Shown here piece by piece: positions 32,914 through 45,441 of a stretch of DNA of 64,000 nucleotides. Origin of the DNA: Laetiporus sulphureus 93-53 (Eukaryota > Basidiomycota > Agaricomycetes > Polyporales > Laetiporaceae); assembly GCF_001632365.1 (NCBI RefSeq), contig NW_024468510.1, positions 1,306,074 through 1,370,073 of the forward strand, in the 5' to 3' direction. The notes under the pieces were generated by a model. That model made no database searches. It had not been told where the DNA came from and worked only from the letters and a program-made list of their open reading frames with translations. Both the position numbers and the translations under genes were made by a program. Each line of letters opens with the position of its first letter. Positions within the stretch are counted from its first letter, which is position 1.

Positions 32914-34345
32914 CTAAGGTGCTTTGAACAACGCCATCTTATGCCGCTCGTACAGCTTGGAGGTACTGCATGATTCGGCGTGTCAGAACACCTGAACAGT
33001 TGAGCGAAGATATCTGTTACCTGAGCAGTGCGGCCGCCAGGCCGGTGAATGTCTGGACCTGATTTTTGGCGCGTTTCATATTGAACACGTTGTATGCTGT
33101 CAATCGATCAATGAGCGGAAAGCTAGAACCGAACATCACGCTGGCACCTACAGACAAATATCAAGTCCATTACCAGCTTCAAGAATGAAACGCGTATCCA
33201 GTACGCTTCTCTGTGAAGCCGCGCGAGCTCCTGCTCATCGATCTTCGAAGCTTTCGGATTTGACTTGGTCGTCGCACCCGTCATCGAATCCGTATAGAGC
33301 CGCGACTCGACTGTTCATGCATCGCCCAATGCCCTCGTCCGTCAGAAACAGCGCAAGGATTGCAATCAAGATTCAAGAGTATCAGACCTTCGTGCTGCTG
33401 GCCGCTAACTACGTTTCTCTGCAAAGTATTCTCCACGAGGTCGATGAGGGTGCCCACGAACCAGCACCAGTCGGAGAACCGCCCTGCACGCTCTCCTAGC
33501 CGCTTTCCGATCAGACCCAGGCGCGCGAAGGTATATACATCATCTGAAAGGCCGTTCACCAGCTCGAGGAGGACTGGTGGCTGGGTGTGCAGGAATGTAT
33601 GCAGCAAGGGTTTGCTCTTAGACTTGGCACCAGAGGAATCTATGGAATATGGCACGCTATCATGCTGCGCCAATATTGATGTCAAAGGAGTGAGCCAGTT
33701 GAAGAGAATAAGGCATTTTCTGGACGGAAGTATGAACGAAGGAAACGCAACGTAGGCAGTTTCACCGACCTGGTCAATGATAGGCCACCTATCGTCGACT
33801 CACAGCGTTTCACTAGTTCAATGTCCCATGGCCGCCGTGTCTTACTTCTAAGCAGAGAAGTCATCATGAACGAAGAGTGGAACAGCAGATACATCCGGAG
33901 TGAGTATTGCATGGCTTTCTGCAAGCGTGGTATGACATGCAGTGCGTATGATAGCGTGCAACAGACGTACTAGGGCTTTGTCGCGACCATTAGTTGTCTT
34001 GAGCAACTCTCTCCAGACCTCCTCCTTCCTGACCTTACTCTCTGCTTCCGCGCGCGCCTTGTCGTCCCCATAGTCAGAGTCCGCGTCATACGGAAGCGTC
34101 TTCTCTACAACTTCCTCTGCATTGCTGTACACCTCCCTTCCATACACGCTGGACGTACTCCCGGTGGCGTGGTGCGACGAGCGAGGAGGGTGGGCGGACA
34201 GAGGGTTGGTTTGGAAGGAGACATCGGGGACGACATCGAACGATGACGAGTAGTCATGCAGTTCGCGATCTGATATGGAGGACGCAGACGACCCGAAGCC
34301 TGAGGTATGTTGGCTGGAGAACGTGATGGACGACATGGCGGGCAA
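32914..34345 (-). CDS. PEX11: Pex11-family peroxisome proliferation protein
   Basis: Peroxisomal membrane protein that elongates peroxisomes before fission. A Ser-rich N-terminal region comes first (MPAMSSITFSSQHTSGFGSS). The Pex11 core includes EEVWRELLKTTNGRDKAL, LMQYSLRMYLLFHSSF and RCESTIGGLSLTRKCLILFN. Further along are SDDVYTFARLGLIGKRLGER, AGRFSDWCWFVGTLIDLVEN and the terminal block TFTGLAAALL. The last exon encodes KLYERHKMALFKAP, with the stop at 32914-32916. The order KCL(I/L)xFNW…LGxIGKRLGExAxxxSxxCWF is diagnostic. At least five short introns are needed. The N-terminal extension before the core is longer than in yeast Pex11, so it may be a Pex11C/Gim5-type paralogue. The start at 34345 or 34336 is open. 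Confidence 0.9.
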
Positions 34346-34425
34346 CGCGTCGGCGTAGGTAGTATTAGGGTGTGTGTTCGAGTAATAGCATAGCCCGGCG
34401 CGCGTCTACGCATCCTCATTGTAGC
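34346..34425. promoter_or_regulatory. 80-bp divergent promoter, PEX11 / Tctex1
   Basis: Only 80 bp separate the two start codons on opposite strands, so the two genes must share core promoter DNA or have overlapping leaders. Confidence 0.55.
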
Positions 34426-35154
34426 ATGCCACGTGCCCGAATTATAGCAGGTCACGGCCACATCCCGAACGGGAAGCGTGTGGTTGGCAGCGCGTTCAGC
34501 GGTTCCTCTGCCACTTCGCTCCCGTCCCCGAACATAATGTCAGGCCTGCGCTCTCCCTCCACTCCTCGCTCGGATGCACCGTCGCCGCGTCAGAAGTTCG
34601 ACTCGGAGCTGCTGCGGGCGTATATGAAGAAGCTCCTGCAGACCACGCTGCAGAATGCCACTTGGCCGGAACCACGAGAACGAGATCGTGTGAAAGGCTG
34701 GATGAAGGAGATTGGTGAACGAGTCAAGGAGAGGATGATAGGTGCGTGATGTACCGAACTCTGGCATCCTCGATCTCACGATCTTCGTCTTGCATGTAGA
34801 GATTCAGCCGAGAGGCTTGTGAGTGGACGTCACCATGTAGACGGTGCCTCGCCATTGATATATAGCGCTTGATGCAGCAAGTATATCGTCATGACGCAAA
34901 TTAATGAAAATTTAGGACAAGGTGGCCGGTGAGTACGAATGCCGTGAGACCGCCAGGCGAATCTTGACAGCATCATCCTGCAGTGCGGACATGGTGTGTC
35001 ATTGGGAAGATAGTGATGCCGTGGCGCAAGAGATGTATGCGAATGTGAGTGCTTCTTACTTCTGTATCAATAGATGCGTCGCTTCACGTCCACATGTAAA
35101 TCCCAGAATTCCATCATCTGCATATGTGTTGCGTTCGCCGTGCGGACAATCTGA
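34426..35154 (+). CDS. Tctex1-domain dynein light chain
   Basis: Tctex1/DYNLT-type light chain of cytoplasmic dynein, closest in pattern to the TCTEX1D2 (DYNLT2B) subgroup. Start MPRARIIAGHGHIPNGKRVV at 34426, then a Ser/Pro-rich leader. The domain reads FDSELLRAYMKKLLQTTLQN and WMKEIGERVKERMIEIQPRG. After introns come KYIVMTQINENLGQGGR, DMVCHWEDSDAVAQEMYAN and SIICICVAFAVRTI, with TGA at 35152-35154. The spacing Kyiv…GqG…W…D..a...y.N.siiciv.af fits the Tctex1 fold. The conserved aromatic end (usually VY or YY) is replaced by RTI. The last small exons depend on inferred splice sites (near 34782, 34890, 34934, 34970, 35044 and 35105). Confidence 0.85.
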
Positions 35155-38100
35155 CTATCAATGTCGTTACTGGGCTGCCTCCGTCCCCATACCCCGCATA
35201 CGTGCGACTGTACTTCGGTGATACCCAACCACACATTGCTATTGCATATTCAGATAGTGCCACGGCCGTGATACCACCGTCCGCCAGCTGCCAACTTATG
35301 GTCGAGTGATCGACCTCGTGCTTCTCAGCCCCTCTAGCGGGAGAAGTAGCCCGTGAGGTCATGCGCCGATAGCCGAGAGGTGTGTCGCAGTGATGCAATC
35401 ACGTATCGCCACTCACGCATTCACGGTCCCTATGCTCAGGGTAGAGTTCGCGAAGTTCAGCGCTTCTGTCCCAGACGATGTCGGATGGATTAGACGATAA
35501 TTTCACGCAATCTCCGCTATCTTCTATTGGCTGCCCTTCACACCTATCAGCTCTGGGCCCCTATCCAGTCTATCCTCCTTATGGATGTAAGCTTGACGGA
35601 TCATTCCATTCAGTTTTTACTCCCTTATGGTTCGAGTGCTATGCATTCCTCACTAGTGGATGTGGGTCATCATGGAACTACAGAGAAATTCACCGGCCAT
35701 GCGTTAGCCTTAGCGAACATGCAATCAGATCGCAGCCTTCCTTCGCGAGCTTTGAAACTTACTAGATGCGCTTCTCACCAGTCAGAAGCTGCGACCCGGT
35801 CAGCACGTTTACTTGAGCAAGAATGCACTGCCTGGAACGACCTATGAAATTCCATATGAATGGCGATTTCATGAATTGAGAGCTTCGTCGCCGCTGCGCG
35901 AATTTTCCGCAAGGGTGGACCTTTCTTGCTGTAAATGTGCAAACCGGCCACCTGCGGACATCCGTCGTACGCGTGTACCGTGACTTTCCGAAATGGCGCC
36001 ATCCTCAACTCCAAAGTCTTGTGCTCAGCTGTGCGAGGTCATTCACTGCCCTTGAATCATCGCTGCTGTACCCCGGTCCTTTCATCAGATGAATGCAGTG
36101 ATCTAACCATGCCAAAACGGGTACGTGCATTTATTCACTGCAATCAAACCATAAAGGACAATACATACCATGCCGGCACGAAAAAAAGTTTCATCAGCAC
36201 TAAGATCAAATGGTCAAATGATGAGAGCCGCGCGCATATGTCGCTCATGGTTCACTAACTTTGTTCCGCTGAGTGAGAGAAGTCCGCCGATACAGATACG
36301 CATGCTCCCGAAGCGCGGACCAGAGACCTCTGACACCTTCGGCAATATCATTTTCTGCATCTCGATTAGGAAAATGCAAGACCTTTGTGGCGCTGCGAAG
36401 CACCCACGCTGATGCAGCTTTTGCAGATCTGCCGCGGCAGAGCCCCATTAGTCGCGAGCTTGTTGGACGGCCTCTCCCAAAGTCGAGAGCCCCATCCGTC
36501 CAGGTTGTCGAGACCATGCTGATTTGTTCGGAACGGATATTCGCGGGGCGTGCAAATACCGGTTATGCATCTTCAGGGCACCGTAAAAATACGCATTTCT
36601 ATCTGGATGGTCTACCGCTAAGCGAACCGCGATGACGTGCTCTGACAGATGCCAGCAGCGTATTTCTGGCGGTCTCCTCGTGCATTGTACCGGTAACCCA
36701 TCGCCGCGGCTGCGGTGACGTGAAACGCTATGAAAAGTGAACCGTCGCCGTCGATTGCCCTTGGAACGCCTCGTGGTGCCTCGTATTAACTGGACAGAGA
36801 ACGAACATGTCAGTGTGTGCATGGATACTGCGCGACTTATCTTCAACGACGCTTACTAAACGTGATGTAACCTTCAATGGATGATAGATTTGTAGGTAGA
36901 GGACGTATCAGAACATCTGGAAAATGGGGACATGGCATTCTTGGCATCGGCTGGTCGTTCTATGAAGGCTGATAGCATCATGGTGTGGGGTTACCTAAGA
37001 GAGCCGGGACATTGCGAGCTTCACGCCATAGCCATGCCGCGGAACGTTGGTCGGTTAGCATGTAGAATGGGACACAGAAGATCGTGATATTGGACCTCAC
37101 TATCAGCGAACACAGACACGCCCGAGCAAAAGGAAACAATGCCCAATGCTTCATAAGCTGGCTTTCCGGGGAAACTACCACAGTATCTTCTAGAACTCTG
37201 ACCTCGAACAGCACAGCACCCGTAATAGCAAGCCTACCCTGGGGGTATGGAACGTTCACACGAAAATGTGGTAGGATCCCACGAGTGTCCGAGCAGGAGG
37301 GCACTTGCCGCGAGATACCGTCGAGCCGCTGCAAGGCGATCCGGTGCAGAACACGGAGGCACTGTCCTTCACATCGTGGGCACCCTAGAATCGAGACGCT
37401 GGTGATTGATACAGTCACAAACGTTTGACATCTTGTCCTTGACGTCCTTACGAATGCCGCTCAGTTCATCGAGGACATTGAGAAAAGATACGTAAGAATC
37501 AGGCCTAGCCAGGTCAGAGGATGATGATCAAGGTGATACTGTCAATGATTGATAGATCTGTGCTCACTCGCCTAGATTTCTTCAAGGCTTATTACGGCTG
37601 AAAACGAGCGTCGGAAGAGGCGTGTATGGCTGAAGCTGGCGCGAACTCCATTCGAGGCCTAGGCACCCCTTGAGTCAACGTGCATCGATACCACTGGCAT
37701 TATCCAATCGCACACTTACTCGTGGATGATCGGAATACAAGTGCTGGCAGAGGACGGACCACAGAAGGGGACAAAACACTTCTCTATTCAAATGCTCGAG
37801 TAGGATGCAGGGAAGCTTCAGGGATGTCTCGATCGTCGGAAGTACGTTCGCGATCGGATGAAGCCTGCTTCCGGTCGTGCTCTTGTCTGAGATAGCGGCA
37901 ACGTCAAGTTGGGCAACGTGCTCATGGGAGGATGCTGAAACCACTTGGAAACCGCATGACTTGGAAGTAACGGCAACCTTAGATCCTTGAACGCCCTCAG
38001 TGGACAATGCTGGTGGCAGCATCAGCGATATAACGTTCGAACTACCGCCGAATAGACCCGAGGAGAAATCGGGCATGCTAGCGCAATTTGCTAGACAGAG

Positions 38101-39528
38101 ATCATCATGGAGCACACTGGTCTGGTCAGCATATAAGGCGTCGCGAGCTTGCTTGGTAACTACATACCTTTTGCAGTGAGATCCCCGTATGACTATCAGC
38201 CAGCGTGGACGCCCAACAACCCAGCGTCCTTAGCGGTGAACATTCTGGGTATGCCCGGTCAGATCCGGCTACGGCAGCCCGTTGGAGAAAGCACGGCCCA
38301 TGGGCGGGGAAAAACGCGGCGAGGATATTTGAAGGAAGCTCATTGTGTGTTCGCCGGTTCAAGGGAGCGTCGACGGTGGTGTATGAAAGAGGCAGAACGA
38401 AGTCACTGCATGGGATACGGTATGAGCGTCGCCACCTTCTGAGCACCTTCTGAGCACCTTCTGACGTCCAGAGAAATAGATCTACCTAGCAGCGGTCGAC
38501 TTCTTGTGCCCAGGTGCGGATCACTACGGCCCGGGCCAACAACCTTTACGGAGTCTGTAGTGTGAACCATCCATCATAGGGATATGGTGCCTTACTGATT
38601 GCATCTACGCTGAACCCGAAGACTCTGGCGATCGACCTTTCACCCACCGCCATAGATTCCGCGATTGTGTGAGCATTATCTATGCCAGCGCACAGGTATC
38701 ATTGATGGATCAATGGGAAACCTTCGGCTGACGAGGAGAACTGGGCCATCACTTGAGAAGCGTAGCAGCTTGGTAGTCACATTTCCGTTCCCAATTCTTG
38801 GGTAGCCGCGAGAGGCAAGACTGCCCGTTTCTTGCGTGTGCTGAGCTAGTGCTGAGCACCGTGCGGCTCGGCCATTGCTGGGCGGAAATCATAGAGGAAG
38901 TCCCTGATCGCGAGAACAGCCTGGACATCTATAGAGTGCTAGCGCGTGTGATTGTCCGCCAGAAGCTCACGTCGTAGATTTGATAGATAGTTCCGTGTGC
39001 GACTTGTACAACCACAAGCTTTAGCCAGAGGGTATTACAGGTTATACCTGACGTCAAACTTGCAGGCTCACTTGAGAACGCGGTCACGTGCTCGGGGTTT
39101 TCGCGTCTGCAGTGCAAACACCGCGAGCCCGCAGATCCAGAGAGCAAATATGAAATGGTATGTGTGTAAACTTCAACAACGCTTGGCAGCTTTTGCAAGT
39201 CGATTGATGGGAACAAACAAACCGAATATCAACTGATACAAGGGCAAGCGGATGTAGCATTAACTGCCATTAGCACAGATGAGCTTGAATTCATTTGACC
39301 AGCTGATGCACGCGTAAAAACCATCACATCCCGTAGGGCCGGCCTCTCTCAAACGGAATGGCTAAGAAGGTCAGGGTAGGAAAGAAACTGCAGGGTACCG
39401 CAATTGAGATCGGGAGACAATGCACGTGAGAATATGATTGGTCGGAACTGCGAGGACAAGCGACAACAGGAAAGCTCGACATATACAGGTTAATGCCAAT
39501 TAATACTAGGTGTCGTAACAGGGTCATA
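35155..39528. other. Gene-poor stretch with broken frames
   Basis: More than 4 kb without a gene I can support. Hints: a plus frame at 35527-35847 (106 codons, no motif); a minus frame at 37675-38115 whose peptide has coding-like composition (SKSCGFQVVSASSHEHVAQ); a minus hydrophobic segment FALWICGLAVFALQTRKP near 39080-39150; and a short direct repeat AGCACCTTCTG three times at 38438-38465. Stops and missing splice signals prevent assembly. It may contain decayed lineage-specific genes. Confidence 0.4.
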
Positions 39529-42500
39529 TCAAATCACGAAAGCGGTCTGCGAACGCGGCGGTGTATTTGTCCGATTGTCTAGACGCCGCATCTCGCGCTC
39601 AAGCTTCTCGATCCCAGAAGGAGCGCTGAATTCGTGCGAGCTCCGGGAGCCATGCTTATCAAACAAGTACGTCAAGAGGTTCTTCTTGTCATCCGGAAGA
39701 CCATCCAGCAAGACAAACAGATGGGCCTCATCACGAAGGACCAGTTGTGCAGCGATGATGGCAGCTGCCGCGGCCTCGCGCACCATAAGCGAAGACCTTG
39801 ATGACACGTCTGTGAGGGCCTACAAGATGATGAATCCATGTTCATGACGATGCTCAACTAAAGTAGAGAGGCACTTACAGTTATTAGAGTTGTCCGGAGA
39901 CGGGGTAGTTCCTCCTCCAACACTTCAGCTGGCAAACGAAGGAGAAATTTGCCTATCGAGATAAGACCGAACGCATACGTTCCGTCTCTGACATCTATGT
40001 TTGCCATTTCAGGTATAGCTGCGTCCCTAAACGCACGCAGGCTCGCATGGAGAGTGGTCAGCCCATACACGGGTTCGATTTGGCTCGTCAAAGCATCCCG
40101 AAACATGTTGGTTGCCTGCATCACCTGCGGAAATAAAGTTAGCCTCATTAATCGATATGGATCTCGGGCGGTGCTTTGCCACTTACGATTGCGAGAGCGG
40201 AATACCTGATCTCCAACAGCATCGTGAAGATGTCAGCCTCCTTACCCTCAAGCAGAGGGCCCTGATTGGACAGCATCTCCCATAGTACGATCAAGCCGTA
40301 CTCGAGGATCTCTGACTTCTGAATAGGCGAGGTCAGTGATAAATTGCTTACACCAGTCCAGCGGCATTGCGGCCTGAGCTGACCTTTCGGGGATCTAAAG
40401 ACTTGATGAGAGCTTTGAAAAGTCGATCAAATCTCCTCTCTTGGGTCCACAAATCCGCATTTGGGGACGGCGATTGTGAGCCGCCAAATAGTGACGATGC
40501 GGGAGATGCGGAAAACTCCGAGTTAATGAGTGAACCCTGCTCTTCTACTGGATTTTGGGTGCACAGAAGCGTCAAGCTCTTGAGTATGGGCACATCCACT
40601 GAATCTTGTTCAAGCGCGTAAATGCATTCTTCAAGTTCTCGCACGCGACCATCGGTATGAAGCCCCAAGATCGGACTAGTTATGTTGATGACTGCACCGA
40701 TCGAACAGAAGATCAGTTTTCTAGGTCAGAAGGGGTTTCAAAGAATATGCTTACGCGACGTCCGCTTTGTCCACCATTCCGTTGCATTATCCTTGACGCC
40801 CACCATATCAAACAAGGAGCCTGGTTTGCCGTTCGGCGCGGGACTATCTTGAAACAGTGCGGCTTGCCTTAGAATAGACGAGTCCTTATTCTTCGGAGTC
40901 CTCGGCGGAGCTGGAGCGGCCCGAATGCTACTTGGACTCGCTGATGGCCTCTTGTGTGATGTAGGGGTACTTTCAATATTTCGCAATAACAGCGGCGGAG
41001 GTAGCGGTGAGACCTGCATGTTCTCTTCCTCAGGGTCCACAAGTTCCAGCAGACGTTCCGCCGCACTTTCCGCCTGCTCTGCACGTGCTCGCAGAGCATC
41101 CTCCACGACTGGCCGAGGAACACCAGCAGGCGGGGAATTCGTGGATGTTGAAAGCGTGTTTGACGGGCCAGGCCTCGAGCCACTTGACTTCGGCGAGAAT
41201 GATCCAGCCTGGGAATCAGATTTCGGAGCAGGTGGGTACCTTTCGTATGGTGATGAGAACGAAACGAGATCCATCGATTCGTCCATGTCGGAATCACTAT
41301 CCTCCGGGATAGGGATCTTCGTCGCCAAAAGGAGCGATTCGTCATCCGCTCCACCCATACCACTCAGCGCCGCTAAGGTCAGAGACTCGCGGGGAACAGG
41401 AACTGCAACCGACAGCCCAGGTCGTGTGGTCCTAGGGTTGGAGTCGGCGAATGTGATTGCATGAGTAGGGGGCGATGCCGGTAGAGCAGTCTGCAATGCT
41501 CGTCGGAAGGAGGAAGAGGAACTGCTGCTAAGCATGTTCGAAACCCGTCGCGGGGACCCCGCGCCTGGAGTTGGCGAAGGCGGTGAGTCAGGTGGCGGTT
41601 GACCTGGGGACGCACGCGAACGAGGGAGTGGGACGACGCTGGAGTTCACAGAGCGAGATGTGGTACCGATCATGCCCCTCGACTTGGATATGTGGGGTGA
41701 TTGGCTTACAGGCGATATGGAACGGCTACCACCCGAACCACTGCCCGTCGATAGCGACGGTGAGACCGCTCGCCTGTGAGGAGGTGACGTTGCCCGCGTT
41801 GCATGGGACGTTGAGGTCGCCTGATGCATTAATGTAGGTGGTGCATTCGCAATTGCCCTGGCCTTCGCTCTACTTGCGGCTATCGCAGCTGCGATGCTGC
41901 TCTTCTTGGTTACCGGCGCAGAAGCACTGGGTAACGTTGCAAGGTGCTCAGGATTGGGACACGCCTTCTCGAGTTGCTTTCTTGACAGTGAATCCATGGA
42001 TTCGAGCAAGGCTTTCGCCCTATCCGGCCATACGCTCTCGAAAACCCAGAAGGCTTGACGAGCACTGTCCTTCACACCAGCGTTGGGATCCACCAAAGCT
42101 TTCTTGATGCATTTTTCAAGCAATTCCTGGCCGCCTGCAGCTTCCACTGCGTGTCTTGAGCGCGTACAATGCACCTGAATATACGTCTTGACATGGCCGA
42201 CCACATACCCTCGCATCTGAATCGACTTGTCTTGCAGAGAGTTCCACAGAAGTGGCGTCACCAACCTTACTTGCGGTGACGTATGTGAGAGAATTGTGGT
42301 AACGGTTGCTTGTGAGTGCTGCGCAGTAATCTTCTTCGTGAGACTGGCCATCTTCAGCAGATTGGAGAGTAATATATCACAGAAGGGATCGATAGCAAAA
42401 CCGAGAGTGATCGCAAGCTCAGAATACAAGAAGCATGTGTTCCCTGCGACAGTTGTCCGCAGACTGGCCAGCTACCAGGGCAATATGATAATTAGTTGTA

Positions 42501-44199
42501 CGTAATGATACCGTAATGAAGGAAGTCCGTTACCGTTTTGAGCGACGCTGTTATAAATCCATTCTTCAGTCCGAACAAGAAAGCTTCCGCATATCGTTCC
42601 TGCACGTCTCCTTTTAGCATCCCACGGACGCGTTGAATAGATTGTTCGCGAGGCGCCCAATTGTGTTCTGTCTCTTTACCCTGATATCAATTCAAAAGTG
42701 GACCTGAGTCCTGGGATGCACATCATTTCTGGCAAGACACTTGCCTCGAAGTGCTTGAGCATGGAAGCGAATTCGTTCTCAAGATCATGAGCGGATGCAA
42801 TCTGTAACGGCAAATCATCAATATTGTCTCAAGAAGCAAATGAATGATACAATACTCACGTAAATCGGTCGAACGTCCGCACCGCTGCTGCCCCCGGCTC
42901 CCGCGCTTTCCATCGGCGGCGGTGAGACCACCGCGGCAGCCCGGCTCGCGGGTCTCGCAAGATCTCGAATACTCCCCTGGCTCGTTGTTCGGGGCAGAGC
43001 GCTACCGCTCGCACTCGCGCCCGCACTGGTACCTACCGGCTGAGCCGGCCGTCGGCTCATCAGCGCGATGCTGGGCGGCACATACTCCCTTGGGTTAGCA
43101 TCACCGTTCTCCGAGCCCGCCTCGCTCATGGTGCCTGGCGTGCTGGTGCCGCCACCGCTGCCGGACAGAACCTTTGACAGCACGCTGTCGACGATGCCCT
43201 TGCGTACGGCCTTCCTCGCCATTTCCTTCTTGAGATCGGCCCGTGCGGCATCTGTAACGCCCGGGCCGGTGAATAGTTCAACGACTGATTGCCGTGCGCA
43301 TTCACGCACGGCGCCGTCGGTGTCTTCGAGTGCCTCCACGAGTGCAGGGAGGTAGGAGCGGATTGGGAAGAGGTGATGGATGCGGCGAACTTGTACGAGC
43401 GTCATCATTGACTGTAGATGCGAATGGGAGGCAATAAAGAGCATATATGCGTCGGTTAGTGCTACCAATGGTCGTGATATGAGGAACCGCAATACGCACC
43501 TGCTCTCTCACCCGCCAAACCTTACTGGCAAGCCCATTCTCCCTGAGATGCTTCTCGAATATCATCAGGGGAGTCTCTGGGCCCTTTCCATCTCTCGACC
43601 TGTTCATGACCGAGCCAGTACCCCCGTTCCGGAAGGCCAGACCACCCAGCACAACCAGCGTTTCTCGCGCCTTCTCCCGTGCCTTCTCCCTGCTGTCTCC
43701 GAGGCGGTCGATGACGCCTCCGGGAGGCAGGAACGCTGTGAGGACGTGGCGCAGCGCATGAGCGTCGATGGAAGACGGTGTGGCGGAGGAGGTGGAGGCA
43801 GCAGCCGGCTTTGGCGAACCGGAGGACGAACGGGCGAGGTCGTTACGGGCGATAAGGAGAGGGAGAAGCGGCGGCAAGGCAGACAGAGTAGCAGTCGTCA
43901 GATGTTGATTTGCTGTCCGCAGACACGCCTTGAGAACCGCGATGAGGGCATCTTGGTCCGGGATCTATGCGGTTCACAATAACCCGTTCAACAAAAGACT
44001 CTACGCGGGCGAGAGCCCACACGCACCTCCGCGCCGGCCTCAAACTCAGCCTGAAGCTTCGTAACAGCATCCACCTTCGCATCGACATCTGCAGGGTGCC
44101 ATAGATGAGCATGATCGGCCCACCAAGGGCAACAACGGGACACCAACCGTTTGCCTTGCTGCACTGATTGATGAGCCGCGTCACCGCGGAGTCATCCAT
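39529..44199 (-). CDS. STU1: CLASP-family microtubule regulator Stu1
   Basis: Microtubule plus-end and spindle protein (CLASP/Stu1/Cls1) that promotes rescue and stabilises spindle and interphase microtubules. The start at 44199 gives MDDSAVTRLINQCSKAN; an upstream in-frame Met at 44235 is possible. Joined exons give VDAKVDAVTKLQAEFEAG, then HEAT/TOG repeats with IRSYLPALVEALEDTDGAVR and CARQSVVELF. The CLASP_N block reads NWAPREQSIQRVRGMLKGD, ILLSNLLKMASLTKKITAQH, WNSLQDKSIQMRGYVVGHVK and KCIKKALVDPNAGVKDSARQ. A long Ser/Pro/Arg linker follows. The C-terminal TOG-like region includes ILEYGLIVLWEMLSNQGPLL and AYAFGLISIGKFLLRLP-like sequence and ends RSQTAFVI at 39529. It is the largest gene in the window. 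Confidence 0.93.
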
Positions 44200-45441
44200 G
44201 GCCGTATCAGATCTGGAGGGGCTTTCTGACGGCAAGCAGGCACGCGAAGAATATTATGTTTTGGCGAAGGAGGAGGACAATTGTAGGCGAACCAAAACGG
44301 CGTGGTCACGGTTGCGGACGCATCTCACACGCGCGCGATCGCGCTGTTGCGCACTTCTCAATCAAACGCCACCATTAGGCGCTTAACGGCATTGAGCGCT
44401 GGCCGTGATCAGCTCCGCGAACCCATAGGCTATTCGATTAGCGCACGACTTCATGAGAGTTACCGGCCTCGTCGTCGTCTTCGTTGTTACCGCCAGCGTT
44501 CCCCGGCGGACATGGGACCAAGCGACGCAATCTAGCTCGATACGGAGCAGAATCGTTCTCACAGCACTCGGGCGCGTCATCACCGCATGTCTATACTCTG
44601 GTGAACAGAAGGCATGCATGACATTCTGTTGCATCTACTGATCGAGCACACGGACACGCTCATCGCACACTTAAGCTTGCACAATCTCACGACTCTCCAT
44701 CACAAGACATAAAGGGGATATCATGTGCATCGTGGTATAGGGCGTACATGTCGATGCAGAAAAGGGGCACTGTACAAACGACCAGACGAAGATAGACGGT
44801 GCAGGAACTGGAAAGCAATGAAAGGACAGCGACAAAGCGTAAGCAGGGAACGCGCGGGGAGACGACGGTTGGCAGGTGGGACATCAGCGGAGACCCATAC
44901 CAGTGTTCGTGATGAAAGATTGGATGGTGGACTGAAAAGATGAGCTGGAAAGATGGGAAGTGCGAGATGACGAATGGGTCAGAAGGTCCAAAAGAACGTG
45001 CGCATGAATGCGAAGAGAAACGGAAAAAGTGTCCAACGCACAAGCAGGAAAGTGAACTGACCAGACTCGCGCACAACCTCCGTCGGCGAAATCCATTTGG
45101 CGTCTCCCAATCAGACGCCTTTTCTGTTCCCCCAGCCACCGCATCTCAGCCCGATCTACAAGATCGGATCCCACCAATCTCTCCGCCACAATCCTCCGCG
45201 GCGGGACTAGACCCAGACTCCCCAGTCGCGTCGGTTCGCGTCGCGGCCTACAAGTCGCCGGGCGTCTTAACGTATTGAGGGAGGTGTTCGTTCATCTGCA
45301 CGAAGCCGAAGTCGGGTGAGACTGGTAAAGAGCAACGCGCACATAGAGGCACAAGGGTCAGCGACACTTCTGTCCAGGCCAGCGCATCCCGCCGCAACTA
45401 GCAGCAGCGGCCGCATCCTGACCGCAGCGAAAGTAACAGAC
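44200..45441. other. Intergenic, STU1 promoter and 3' flank of the HSF gene
   Basis: No gene is supported. Frames of 70-150 codons overlap on both strands. The right part (44900-45430) is probably the 3' UTR of the minus-strand HSF gene. Confidence 0.5.

Noticed and set aside
38438..38465. Three copies of an 11-bp direct repeat
   Set aside because: Too short to be a CRISPR or satellite; it is a simple slippage tract and has no spacer structure.
40060..40085. tRNA B-box-like GGTTCGA
   Set aside because: It lies inside the STU1 coding region with no cloverleaf or A-box at proper distance. Similar look-alikes elsewhere (near 4711 and 38356) also fail.
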